Source of the DNA: Cyathus striatus
Lineage: Eukaryota; Basidiomycota; Agaricomycetes; Agaricales; Nidulariaceae
Assembly (NCBI GenBank): GCA_025738555.1
Contig: JAOVFP010000012.1
Coordinates: 2,542,001 to 2,606,000, forward strand
Length of the DNA stretch: 64,000 nucleotides
Direction: 5' to 3'
Made by a program: the position numbers and the translations under genes. The stretch's first letter is position 1. The number at the start of each line of letters is the position of its first letter. Below the pieces are notes generated by a model, which was not told the origin of the DNA, made no database searches, and was given only the letters and a program-made list of their open reading frames with translations. Shown here one piece after another: positions 1 to 10,902 of the stretch.

Positions 1-464
1 CATATGCAAATGGACAATGTCCGGAAGAGCTGTGAGTCACATATAACAGTGCAGAGAAACTATAGCATCTAGTCATTGTAGATATAACCAGACGATGAGC
101 CTTCAGTGCTTCAGCCCCAGTGAAAACTAGCATGGTGTGGATCTGTGCTGATCTGTGTGTGTGTGTAAATGTTTTGAGCAAATCTGCACCTTTCTGGGTA
201 AATCTGTGCATTATATGTGCCAAGGACAGTGTTTGTAACTGCAATGGTCGAACCGTTTAGTTTCCCATCATTTCTGTACCTTCATTGTATACATATCCTC
301 GAGCTCCCCCTTTGTCTTACTCTATATATGTAATTCTCTACCTTCTCTACACTTTTGCTATACCTCAAAATGACCAATTGATTACACTTATTTGCCCCTT
401 CATGTATTGCCAAACAACATGGCCCCACCTGGCCTGTGCACACTACATCATTCCTGTCAATTCT

Positions 465-645
465 GTCCCCAGTTCAATACTTCTTCCTTCCTTTCCCTCA
501 TCTTCCCTTCCTTCCTTTCCCCCATCCTCCTACCTTTCTTCTCCTGTCCTCCTCCTCTCTTCCTCTCCTGTCCTCCATTTCCACCTTCCACTTCCTCATC
601 TCTTTCTCCTACTTTCTTTCCCCCTTCTCCCCATCTGTTCCTGTG
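465..645. repeat. Pyrimidine-rich low-complexity tract
   Basis: A run of C and T with few purines on the + strand. The open frames across it encode only Pro/Ser/Leu/Phe-rich or Lys/Glu/Gly-rich peptides, so they are composition artefacts. Nothing else is recognisable in about 1-1435: it is AT-rich unique-looking DNA with no gene that can be supported. Confidence 0.7.
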
Positions 646-1450
646 GCATATGTGGGAATGCATGCAAGCCTACTATATTTCTAGACTTTCATGTGCATGC
701 ACTTTGACACTGTCCTATCATAGGTCTGGAGAAGTTTGCAATATGATGGATGAGCTAGTTCATAATCAGTGTATGTGATAACTCACCTCTCTCATGGTCT
801 CTGTCTCATCGTACACATGCATAGTATGCTAAGTGGTATCATGGAGTCTACCCTTGACAAATGAGGTCACTCAGGTATGTTTCTTCTTAAATAGCTGGTT
901 CTGACTGTTCTAATCACATATATTTGCCACAGGTCATATATTTTAGATCCCCAAATTGGTGCATATCACTGGCTCCTTCCCGCCCTCTGCTGTGCCTTGC
1001 TTCATCTCTGACTAGTCTTCAACTTTGATTTAGGCACCTTGAAATTGTGCTAGGGTGATCAACTGTATTTATGTTTGATATGTGGTTCTGTCATGGAGTG
1101 GGTTGGATGGGAAGTGGCTATGTAGAATATAGTTTAGGTTATATCTACATAACCTTGTATTTATTGATAGAATAATAAATATAATATTATTTTAATATGA
1201 TCAAGATGAAATTCACATGTAGGCTACCATATTCTTGCAAAATTTCAGGGTAAAGAAGACAGGGGAGTGGTTAAAGAGGTGTGTTTCATCACTAATAATA
1301 TTATACTCAGATCAAGCACTTATGTACATGTTAGATTGAAGTAGAACCATGTGGATTTTGTGGAAGAGAGGATACATGTTAACAACTCTTACTAAGCAAA
1401 AAAATTGAGCAGCATCTATTACATCTAGCTGCAAGTATCATAATACAAAT

Positions 1451-1866
1451 ATGAAATATAAAGCTGTTTCAATTGCAAAACCTTCAAATCCCTGTTCAAA
1501 TATTCCTATTCACTGCCCACTGTGTCTACTATCTGTATCTGGTGTACCAAAAACAATCTGGAAATACAATGCAATTAATCATCTACTTATTTTTCATGCA
1601 AAAGAAGATCCCTTACAGCCTGGAAGATTCTTGAGTCCTGAAATTCCTGGCCAGATGTTGGTAGATATTTTTATGTCAAGAAAAGAGGAAAGGCTTATGA
1701 ATATTACTAATTTACTAATGAAGAAACACTAATCTTCAGAAAGGAACATGGAATAGTGAATAGTGATGATATTATGCATATTAAAGAGGAATTAGAAGAA
1801 AAGAAAAGAGAAAGATCTGCAAGTACACTAAAGGTAGCTCCAAAAGAAAAGAAGCAAAAGAGGTAG
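1451..1866 (+). pseudogene. Broken zinc-finger-like protein of a transposon-associated basidiomycete family
   Basis: The frame from 1451 encodes a CPLC pair followed about 30 residues later by HLLIFH, the layout of a degenerate C2H2 finger, inside a segment with the words TIWKYN and PGQMLVD. From memory such segments (CPxC ... xWKYN ... H) occur in mushroom proteins encoded next to transposons. After residue 80 the frame stops at 1730-1732, but another frame continues with an acidic then basic tail (SDDIMHIKEELEEKKRERS) to a TAG at 1864-1866. A single-base frameshift near 1705-1720 therefore separates the two parts. The 5' part of the gene is not visible upstream. Function is unknown; DNA binding is only an inference from the finger. 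Confidence 0.5.
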
Positions 1867-3202
1867 TTCTACTGTATATATATGTATGATGTACTATATG
1901 TGAAATTTTATTGTGGTGTCAAGCAGTGTGTAATAATTTTAAAGCCCTAGTCAAATAGTCAAGGCTCAAACACAGACTCATGATATGTGCACATTGATGT
2001 CATGTGATGTACCAGCAACTGGCTACAGGCCATTTCTGTGCCTAACCACAGCCACTTCCCACAGGGTGATGGGATAGGTTGCTTTCATGGATTGTTCGGA
2101 AGACACCCCCCTGAGTCTGATAGTGCTTGTTATCAAAGACTTTCTGCAAAGCTGTGAGATTCACTGCCTTTATCAAGAGCTACTTGAGAGATGTGCCTGT
2201 AAGCTGTACTGTGATATAAAATCAATTTATTGCTGCACAAGGTACTATCAATAGCATGGGTGTTCGCTTGCTCATAAATATGGTAAATCGATCCCACATA
2301 TATATGTTAGATCCTCTAAATTGGTGATAAGTCAAATAATTGATTGCCAACCAAACATATACATAGAGTATTTACTTACTCAAGATTTCCATTCATACCA
2401 CATCCCGTCCTTGCAATCTAGTGTGAAGATAACACATAATGTGCTTCACATTCAAAGAGATAAGCTAAGTCCACCCCGAAAAGGTCCAGGTGAACCAGTC
2501 TGTTGCTTTCCCTGCCTATCAGCTTACCATTTCTTTTCAACATTAATACAATACCACAGAGTTCTTTAGAATATTCCAAAAGTAAGAACCTTCCCCTCAT
2601 GCTGTGACACATTTGGCAACATTGGTTGTTCTCAAGTCTGATCTCACTGCTCTCATAGAACACTATTGTATAGAACCCCCCTAGGTAATTGGAGTTGACC
2701 TTCTCACTGGACTAATGACTCACACAATGATTACTGAACATTCCAGTTTCTTTTATATCAATGTACTGATCAGACAGATTTACACTATAATTGCTTGTGA
2801 ACACCACTGCTAGCTTGTGTGTTTAATATCCTGGGGTTACTCCTCACATTTACGATGGCTGTTCTCAATGTCTGACAGTACCAACATGTCATATAATATT
2901 ATTGTAGTCTCTACAAACTAACTGAAGATATATCCTAGAGGTACTTCTCAAAATTGCAAATCATCTGTATTTTGTTCAAAATAAATTACATATTGACCAA
3001 TGAACTAAGAGGGACAGGGGGACCCTTTCCACAAACACATCAAGTCACATCACTCTCAACTGTCCCTACAATTCACAATGAATTCAATGGCAAACTTCTA
3101 ATATAAATGGCAATATGCAAATAGAAACCGAGTACAGAATTGAATCTTTTCTCAGTGTATAGCAGGGGAAACTGCCTGTACTACAAAACTCCATAATTTA
3201 CA
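1867..3202. other. AT-rich spacer without recognisable genes
   Basis: Frames here are under 90 codons and lack recognisable motifs or codon bias. A short similarity between about 938-968 and 2300-2330 (both around TTAGATCC) was seen but is too short to name. Confidence 0.5.
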
Positions 3203-3350
3203 AGCTGTGTTTGTCTAAGTCACATGACTGATATCTCAAAAGATAACACCTTCATATCTAGCCATACACACATCAACACATTATTTGTGTTAGCTCTTTC
3301 CCTCTCACTTGCCCTCTCCCACTGGTTCCCCATAAGTATCAGCCATCATG

Positions 3351-3409
3351 ATCATTTTTTGCCCTGGTAAAAAGATCACCACAATCATTTTACCAGGGCA
3401 AAAAATGAT
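3351..3409. repeat. 22-bp stem hairpin
   Basis: Positions 3351-3372 (ATCATTTTTTGCCCTGGTAAAA is the left arm, 22 bases in two parts: ATCATTTTTT and GCCCTGGTAAAA) are perfectly complementary to 3388-3409, leaving a 15-base loop. It lies just inside the left outer arm of the palindrome. The role is unknown. Confidence 0.75.
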
Positions 3410-3410
3410 T

Positions 3411-3745
3411 GCTTAGGTGATCAAATGCGATCATTTACTATAATACCAGCAAAATATTCCCATGCTCAAATGTGATCATTTACATAGGACTAGCTAATTG
3501 CTCGTACTCAAATGTGATCATTTACTATAATACTAGCAGATTGTTCCCATGCTCATATCTGATCATTTACATATTACCACCAGAATATCTCACAATCAAA
3601 TGTGATCATTTACAATAATACTAGCAGAATATTCCCACGCTCAAATATGATCATTTATGATAGGACTAGCAGATTGTTCCCACACTCAAATGTGATCATT
3701 TACTAAAATATTAGCAGAATATTCCCACACTCATAAGTGATCATT
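3411..3745 (+). repeat. About 60-bp tandem repeat around TGTGATCATTTAC
   Basis: Five to six diverged units contain CTCAAATGTGATCATTTAC followed by TATAATACTAGCAGA and TTCCCATG. A shorter inverted relative is found near the other end of the palindrome (6856-6890, with TGATCACTTTTGAGTG). The units diverge too much and lack unique spacers, so this is not a CRISPR-type array. Confidence 0.7.
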
Positions 3746-4345
3746 AAGTCATGTATGTCACATATGTCACACATTTAGACATGTCACACATTGTCACACT
3801 TTTAAACACGTCACACATTTAGATATGTCATACATGTCACATTTTGTCACGCATTTAGACGTGTCACACATGTCACACATGTCATACATTTAAGCACGTC
3901 ACACATTGTCACACATGCTAGACATGTCACACTTTTTCACCACATGTCACACTTTTTCACTACATGTCACACATGTCACACATGCCACACATTGTCAAAT
4001 ATGTCACACGTTGTCACATATGTCACACCTTTACATATGTCACACTTTTAGACACATTACACATTTAGACATGTTACACTTTTTCACCACATATCACACT
4101 TTTACATATATCACACATTTACATATGTCACATATTCCACATTTGTCTTGTTGTTTATAGTTGTCACACTTCTCACATTTGCTTGTATGATACTCCTGTC
4201 ATGTAGTCACATAGGTTACATTTCCAAATTCATGTCACACAACATCTGTTACAACCATTATATTCATCACACATGTTACATATCCCAACACATCACATTT
4301 ATTCACATTTTGTTCACATGTCACACATCTCTCATTTGTAATACT
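3745..4345 (+). repeat. TGTCACAC-rich irregular array (left side)
   Basis: TGTCACA recurs every 12-25 bases, with linkers such as TTTAGACA, TTTACATA and TTTTTCAC. The segment 4089-4290 is repeated in inverted orientation at 5212-5405. Open frames through it read MSH/CHT repeats and are not proteins. Confidence 0.7.
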
Positions 4346-4969
4346 GTACCATTTAAATCAGTTTGAAATAGGCATAATTTTGACATTATTTGATGCTTTC
4401 TGACATGTGACTGTCAAATTATTAAAATGGTAGATTTATCACAAGTTGCAATTTCACAGTATTATGTTAGTCAGACATCTCATATATGTCACATTTTATG
4501 TTTCAAAATTTGATGGTAAATGTGATGAAATGATCACACAGCAGATATTTGCAATTCTGTAACAATGAAAATTGAACAGTAGTGGATGAGAGACACAAGA
4601 AATCATATAGCCCATTGGTCAGTCAAGAAAAACATCTCATTGGCTGATAGAAAGTGTGACAAAGATATAAGTGATGTGACAATAGAAGTAATAATTGAAT
4701 GGAAGATATAGATAAGTCAACATAACCAGACCAGGTAACATGTGATGAAGATACAGAATACATATTAAGGTTAGTTAGAAAAAATTAGTATGTAAGTACA
4801 GTTATGTCTACTATAGAATCTAACTGTCTTATTAAAACATAACATTGTGATTATCAGAAAGTAGTGTTGACACAATGTGATTTCAGCCTAGTGCTATGAA
4901 TGTTGAATTCAACCAATACAGGTAAATAGTAAGAGAAAATGTGATTTTCATAAAGTAGTCAAGTGCCTT

Positions 4970-5410
4970 TGTCATATAATTTGTAATGCACATGAATCAC
5001 TTAGTGAGCACTTTTCATGTGACCTTTTCATGTGACATGTATGATATGTGTGTAGGGTCTGTGTGACTGTGGGGTGTGCAAATGAAAGTAAAAGTGCAAT
5101 TTTATTCTTTGACAAGGAGAGTACCATGACAAGCAAGTGATATGAGAAGGAAGTGTGATATGTGTGACAAATGTGAGAATATAACAGGTGTAATATTGAC
5201 ACATAAGAGATGTATGATACATGTTATGAATATAATGGTTGTAACAGATGTTGTGTGACATGAATTTGGAAATGTAACCTATGTGACTACATGACAGGAG
5301 TATTATACAAGCAAATGTGAGAAGTGTGACAACTATAAACAACAAGACAAATGTGGAATATGTGACATATGTAAATGTGTGATATATGTAAAAGTGTGAT
5401 ATACATGACA
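4970..5410 (-). repeat. TGTCACAC-rich irregular array (right, inverted arm)
   Basis: This is the inverted partner of the array on the left, separated from it by about 620 bp (4346-4970) of AT-rich DNA. The arms 4089-4290 and 5212-5405 share long exact stretches, for example ATGACAGGAGTATTATACAA against its complement with one difference. Confidence 0.7.
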
Positions 5411-5414
5411 AAAT

Positions 5415-5880
5415 GTGACAAGCGTGGGGAAAAGTGTGACATATCATAACCATCACACTTACCCAACTTTTCCAACATGTCACACTTTCCCCACATTGTC
5501 ACATATGTCACACTTCCAACATGTCACAATTTCCCCACGCTTGTCACACATGTCACACTTTTGTTTCCAACATTTTCCAAACATGTCACGCTTTTCCAAC
5601 ATGTCACGCTTTTTCCCACACATGTCACGCTTTTTCCAACATTTTCCAACATGTTACACTTTCATACATGTGTGACAATAGTGTCTAGGTAAAGCTTAGG
5701 CACCACACTTTTTCCAACATTTTCCAATGTGTTACACTTTTCCCACATTTTCCAACCTTTCACACATGTGTGACAAGTATGATAACTGTGGGAAACAAAT
5801 TACAACTGTGACAATAGAGTCTGTCTGAAGTCTACCTGGAGTCCACCTGATCTTGTGGAGGAGTGAGATATACAGCTTAT
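5415..5880 (+). repeat. TGTCACGCTTTTTCC block with terminal GGTGGAGGAGTG
   Basis: Units of CACATGTCACGCTTTTTCC and AACATTTTCC recur to about 5790, then CTACCTGGAGTCCACC and a terminus with TGTGGAGGAGTGAGATATACAG at about 5857-5878. That terminus matches the inverted end of the family-A elements in this window. The matching left end is not visible, so this is probably a truncated copy. Confidence 0.6.
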
Positions 5881-6151
5881 TCTCACTAGATTCTCATTGG
5901 ACTCTCTGAGATTCATCTCATTATAGTATCACTGAACTCTCAGAGATTCTCACCCAATGAGAACTAGGTGAGATTGTAGTGAGATGAAAATTGTTCATTT
6001 TCTCAGTGTAGTCTCACCAATGTCTCACTAATATCTCTCCACACTCTCAGATATACCACTAAAATTAACCTGGATTCTCACTGGAGTATCAGAGAATCTC
6101 ATGAGAATCTCACTGGATTCTACTGAGACTGTGGGTCAGTGACATGACCTC
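5880..6151 (+). repeat. Family-B fragment, CTCACTGGACTCTC-type repeats
   Basis: About 270 bp nearly the same as 58455-58729, made of ATTCTCACTGGA/ACTCTCAGAGATTC units and ending in GTGGGTCAGTGACATGACCTC. The last bases resemble the outer ends of the element at 19641-20863. It is a non-coding fragment. Beyond it, 6152-6785 holds AT-rich DNA with nothing recognisable. Confidence 0.6.
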
Positions 6152-6785
6152 CACAAATGTCATGCTTCCCAATCATATCAGATTTTTCTGTCTGTACCAC
6201 TATTCATGTTATTATGGGAGTGGAGTAAGTATCTAATAGTATAGAGTGAATTATATATGCAGAGGAAACAATATGTACTTGTAGAATTGGAGGTTGTAAC
6301 ATGGAAAATAACAATTAGAAAGTTATAGAAGTGTGGTAGTAATAAGAAACCAGAATGAAAGATGTAGAGTGAATATGTAGTAGAAGTGTTAGCCCTATTG
6401 AATGACCATGAGAAATTTAGAAATGGGATGATATGAGATTTTTAATAATCAGGACTAGAGATGTAATGAAATGACAAAGTAAAAACTATAATAGTTAGTC
6501 TGGATATGAAAGATGATGAGGTCATTATGATATAATTGAATACTTTGGAAATATTTAACAACTGAACAGAAAAGGACATATAGTAAAAGAACCACATATG
6601 GATAACAAATGTTAAAGAATGGTGAGTATATGTGATTTCATATCACATCAAACTCACATGTCTCAGTCATTAGATGATCATGATGCTTGCATTAACCATT
6701 GGTTATTCTTATATCTTCAACACACATATTGAGTCACATATATGCTTACTCTATATGATTACATGACACTTCTACACTGTCATAG

Positions 6786-6958
6786 TGCCCCCATACTATA
6801 CTAATATAACCCCCTAGTAATCAATAACAATACATAAATGAGTGCCAATGATCACCTCCTAATATTCTTAAAATGATCACTTTTGAGTGCCCTCATACTA
6901 TACTAATATAACCCCCTAGTAATCAATAACAATACATAAATGAGTGCCAATGATCACC
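6786..6958 (+). repeat. 70-bp direct duplication
   Basis: Two near-identical copies (6786-6856 and 6888-6958) run from TGCCCYCATACTATACTAAT to GAGTGCCAATGATCACC, separated by 31 bases. They sit just inside the right outer arm of the palindrome. Confidence 0.8.
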
Positions 6959-7923
6959 ACTCCATTACATTTACTGAATATGCCTTATAAAAATGGCACT
7001 CTTTTTTTTGGTGAATATTTAGGATCACTAGCACTCCAATTTCCTGAGCAATTTGCAATCAAATTGACTGATACTTATGCTCATGGCAATGTGGAGGTGT
7101 CAGCATTGGAGGGAACCAGTGGGAGAGGGCAAGTGAGAGGGAAAGAGCTAACACAAATAACATGTTGATGTGTGTATGGCTAGATATAAAGGCATTATCT
7201 TTTGAGATATCAGTTATGTGACTTAGACAAACACAGCTCCACTCCTACAAATACTGCAATTACACATCAGGAACTCAAGACCGTCGGTATTGCGCACTAC
7301 CAAGAGCTGCTGAATACTGCAACTAGTATTACCAATGGCTGTGTCACTGTCTCAAGTTTTTCTCCTCAGATTTTATTCTTCAAAATTTACTCTCAATTTA
7401 TTGACACCCTCTCTGTTTCAGACCATACCAATTACTCAACCCAAATCTTCAATCTCAAAACATTTAATCTCTGTTTCACCAACTATTCCTCATTAAGTAA
7501 TGTCTTTATTCTAATTTCTATATAACCCATGTACATACTTCCACCCAACACAGCAAATTTCTTCCTTCTCGTCATCGAGTTCTGAGTTTCTGTTCTTGTC
7601 TCCAGCTTATTGTCAGCATCTTTGACTTCCATTTCACCATTTCAATCTCAAAATTCCATCAAGTATTCTTGTTTAAGACTTTGTTACAAAGTTCCTATCT
7701 CTTGTAACACTCACATCAATATTTCATTCATCACTAATCTCCCTCTTGTGCACCTTTGAGTTCCTCAGTCAAACAGACGTTCAACAAATTGTTTTAATTT
7801 CTTTGTTTAGGTGTTAACTCACCACTCAGTCTCACATCACATTCACAGTAGGAACCTGCCAGCACACTTCTTGTTTCACCACCTATTACACTGCCAATGT
7901 GCTCAGACAATACACCTGGGATT

Positions 7924-8494
7924 ATGACTATGACCAGGGACTCATGGGTTATGGACACACAGCATGATTGGCTCTTGTTCAGATTGCCAGCATATCTCCA
8001 GGCAAGGGAGTTGAGGAATATGAATGCATGGCTCAGACACTTATACACTGAATGGGCTGAGGTATAGGGTCTACTGACAGATGTAACCTGAGGGGACAGG
8101 TGTATGGTAAGTACATTTCATCAAATAATTATATATATAGTAACTTACCTCAACATGCTTACACATGATTTAGAGCAATACAAAAACTTCCTTGCTCAAT
8201 CTCTTCAACATTTGAAAATTTTGTAGAATTAACTGGCTGGAACTTTACTATTTTGGGGTGGTCCACATCCTCGTCATGGCGGAAATCTGGAAATGCTAAT
8301 ATAAGTTAGCTTTTGTAGCTAGCTTGCCTGATTTGTTGAATACTAACATTTTACATAAAGTGTCCACTTTGGGTTCGATAATGATGGGAATAACTGGGAA
8401 CAGTCGATGGGAAAGGATGAGTATAATAAGAGTGCTGGGAACAAGTTTGACAACTTCCTATTTAAGTGTTTCTGTAAGTGCACAGTTACACTTC
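7924..8494 (+). pseudogene. Gene 3 copy 1, 5' part (basidiomycete TGW/GGP-motif protein)
   Basis: Exon 1 (about 7924-8106) encodes MTRDSWVMDTQHDWLL, then RLPAYLQARE and W-rich segments matching the minus-strand copy at 32707-31242 residue for residue in pattern. A further exon from about 8174 encodes ELTGWNF and, one base out of frame, GGPHPRHGG, then after an intron (about 8300-8360) a frame ending KFDNFLFKCF with a GTAAGT donor at about 8495. In-frame TAG and TGA in exon 1 lie where the other copy has Trp. The exon with the long helical segment seen in the other copy is absent. The gene continues at 15418, because a 6.9-kb transposon sits in the intron. Function of the family is unknown; it is commonly seen beside mushroom transposons. 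Confidence 0.65.
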
Positions 8495-8881
8495 CATGTT
8501 GTTCATGACTGACTCACACACCAAAGCTAAAGGAGGTCATTGCATTCCTCCACAGAATCAGGTAGACTCTACCTGAAGTCCAGGACTCTACCTGGACTTC
8601 ACCTGGACTTCACCTGGACTTCACATGGACTCTACCTGAACTCTAGGAATATTTTTTCCTTGTGTAGAGTGCAGGTGAGTCCATCTGTAGTCCAGGTAAA
8701 GTCCTGGACTTCAGGTAGACTACTGGAAATCACCTGGAAATCACTGATTTCAGCCACTGGACTTCAGGTAGAATACTGGACTTTACCTGTAGTTCACCTG
8801 ATTTTTAGCTGTACTTCATACCAGGCAATTAGATCATGTTTGCTTACTAATAGTATAGGAAAAAATTATTTTAGTAAACAT

Positions 8882-8970
8882 TACCATTGAGAATCAAACT
8901 GTCAACCTGAACAATAGCCAGTGCTTAGCATGCGCTAACCGATATCCTTAACCACTAAGCCACACTGGCG
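8882..8970 (-). tRNA. tRNA-like sequence (pseudo-tRNA or SINE head)
   Basis: On the minus strand an A-box-like TGGCTTAGTGG follows a GCCAGTG start and is followed about 50 bases later by a B-box-like GTTTGATTCTC. The acceptor-like GCCAGTG pairs instead with CACTGGC in the middle, the T arm is poorly paired, and no clean seven-base anticodon loop with U33 can be drawn. It therefore reads as a degenerate tRNA or tRNA-derived element. It lies near the left end of the 6.9-kb transposon, antisense to its genes; a second tRNA-like sequence occupies the equivalent place in the other ORF1/CxC copy (27189-27283). Confidence 0.4.
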
Positions 8971-9129
8971 TTATTTTGAAGGTAACCCAACACCCTATAG
9001 CCACCATCTGACTATCGTCTCACATGCTTGCACACTGCCATGGCTGCCAGCACTGCACACTTCGTCATCATCACTTGCAACAATGATGCACATCCTCCTC
9101 ATCCATCATCCACTCCTTCCCCTCACCCC

Positions 9130-10360
9130 CGCATCTCGTCTTGCAAGTGACGCACACCATTTCTCCTCCCCATACTCCCATTCCTCCCCTCCCTCCCTCT
9201 CCTCCCTCCTTCGTAGCAATGTCAAGCCAAGGACAAGCACCCCTTCCAACACCCTCTGCCCTTCATCTCGCCCTCCATTGCATCTTCATCACCCGTCTTG
9301 CAAGTAACGAGGTGATGTGTTTTCTCCCCATGCCCCCTGCACTCACTCCCTTCTGCCCTCGTCTGCAAGTGATGAGGGCGATTGTTTCCTCCTGTCTCAC
9401 AAGTGATGAGGAGACGTGTTTCGTCCCCACTCCCTCACCCTCACCTGCAAGTGACAAGGGCGATTGTTTCCTCCCTCCTCCATTCCTGCATCTTCTTCCC
9501 CCATCTCACAAGTGATGAGGGGATGCGTTTCCTTCTCCCCTCCCTTGCCCTCGTCTGCAAGTGACGAGGGCGAGTGTTTCCTCCCGTCTCACAAATGGCA
9601 AGGAGACTCAGTTGCCGCCCCTCTCCCTCACCCTTGTCTGCAAGTGACGAGGGCAAGTGTTTCCTCCCGTCTCCATCCCCTGCATTTTCATCTCCTGTCT
9701 TGCAAGTGACGAGAGGATGTGTTTCCTCCCCTTTCCCTTTCCCTCTCACCATCATCGTCTCACCACCCACACCCAGTCCCGCTCCCACACCCACACGCAT
9801 CCCCTCGTCTCGCAAGTGACAATGGGACGTGTTTCGGCACCATCATGCCTGTCGACACCGCACCCCCATGCGTTTCCTCGTCTCGCAAGTGACAAGGGGA
9901 CATGTTTCAGCACTATCCACGCTCACCGACACCGCACCCACATGCATCCCCTCATCTCACAAGTGACGAGGGGACATGTTTTGCCACCACCCACACTGCC
10001 CACATCCAGACCCATACACATCTCCTTGTCTCACAGTGACGAGGGGATGTGTTTCACCACCCACATTTTCCCACCCTCACCCGCTGACCACCCACACACG
10101 TCCCTCATCTTGCAAGTGATGAGGGGATGTGTTTTGCCTCTGCCCACACTGCCCACAGCCACACCTGCCGACACCGACACCCATATGCATCTCCTTGTCT
10201 TGTAAGTGATGAGGGGACATGTTTCACCACCCACACCCGCCGATCACCCACATGTGTCCCCTCGTTTCACAAGTGACGAGGGGACGTGTTTTGTCAATGC
10301 CCACACCACCGACACCCACACCCACATGTGTCCCTTTGTCTCACAAGTGATGAGGGATGT
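9130..10360 (+). repeat. Hairpin minisatellite, about 18 units of CTCGTCTCGCAAGTGACGAG
   Basis: About 18 units, spaced 35-90 bases, contain CCCTCGTCTCRCAAGTGACGAGGG variants: the two halves CCCCTCGTC and GACGAGGGG are reverse complements around a short TCRCAAGT loop, so every unit can form a hairpin. Compensating changes appear (CTCATC with GATGAG). The linkers are C-rich and contain ACCCACAC. The region is richer in CpG and GC than its surroundings. Open frames here are composition artefacts. Confidence 0.75.
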
Positions 10361-10390
10361 ATTTCGTTACCCATACCCACACGCATCCCT

Positions 10391-10693
10391 GTGATTGTAA
10401 GTATGGGTAGTTGATGAGGTGTTCTTGATTTAGAATGCCTCATCGACTACTCATACTTACAATCACTTGCATGGGAACACAATGAGGCGTTCACTTACAA
10501 TCGCTTGCATGGGAAATTGATAAGGCGTTCCCAAATCAGAATGCCTCATTGATTTCCCATGCAAGCAATTTTATGTATGAGTAGTTGATGAGGCATTCTA
10601 AATCAAGAATGCCTCATTGACTACTCATACTTGCGATTGCTTGCATGAGAATGTGATGAGGTGTTCCGATTTGGAATACCTCATCGATTTCTC
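10391..10693. repeat. Four consecutive long palindromes
   Basis: Near-perfect inverted repeats occur at about 10391-10466, 10503-10566, 10575-10630 and 10645-10693. Each has a stem of roughly 20-33 bp and a loop of a few bases. They share the core GATGAGGCRTTC / AATGCCTCATYGA and flanking words such as ACTACTCATACTT and GCTTGCATGGGAA. They follow directly on the hairpin minisatellite and precede ORF1. Confidence 0.8.
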
Positions 10694-10902
10694 ATCTAAA
10701 ATTAGATATTATATTAGATCTCTGTACAGATGTATCCATATATAGTTAAATGTGTCCATATATAGTTAAATAAAAGTTTATTAATAGATGTACACATGGA
10801 TTCAGTGAGGCTGAAGAAGCAATTATAGATATGATGTGATCTTCATATATACAACACATGTACTGGATAACTTCTTTCTTCCCTTCCACCCACACTTCAG
10901 AT

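Larger units (their letters stand above)
3203..7238. mobile_element. 4-kb non-coding palindromic (foldback-like) element
   Basis: An arm of about 140 bp at 3203-3343 is repeated in inverted orientation at about 7095-7238; both contain AGCTGTGTTTGTCTAAGTCA and GAGCTCTTTCCCTCTCA-type words or their reverse complements. A second pair of arms of about 200 bp is nested inside (4089-4290 and 5212-5405). Between the arms lie satellite-like and TGTCACAC-rich arrays and no credible gene. The outer limits are where inverted identity ends (AGCT on both sides); no target duplication is evident there. It may be one foldback transposon or several elements inserted in inverted orientation; the agreement of several inner features in mirror order favours one structure. 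Confidence 0.6.

Noticed and set aside
285..778. Open frames up to 140 codons in the CT-rich tract
   Set aside because: They encode only Pro/Ser/Leu/Phe runs in several frames at once, which is the effect of composition.
3411..3745. Regular repeats resembling a CRISPR array (also 9130-10360)
   Set aside because: The units are diverged along their whole length, spacers are not unique, there are no cas genes, and the window is a fungal nuclear genome.
3906..5692. Frames reading MSHFPH, CHTFS and similar repeats (also near 20100, 23250, 42650, 43750 and 57930)
   Set aside because: They are translations of TGTCACAC arrays; both strands and all frames stay open because the unit lacks stops.
5880..6151. 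A full family-B element with an 8-bp duplication here
   Set aside because: The right end is clear, but no left end or duplicate of CACAAATG was found upstream.
7202..7525. 107-codon frame just right of the palindrome
   Set aside because: It begins inside the repeated arm and no domain is recognised; the segment KTVGIAHYQELLNTA looks protein-like but is too short to support a gene.
9083..10394. Overlapping frames of 60-180 codons on both strands
   Set aside because: They are produced by the hairpin minisatellite and change with its unit phase.
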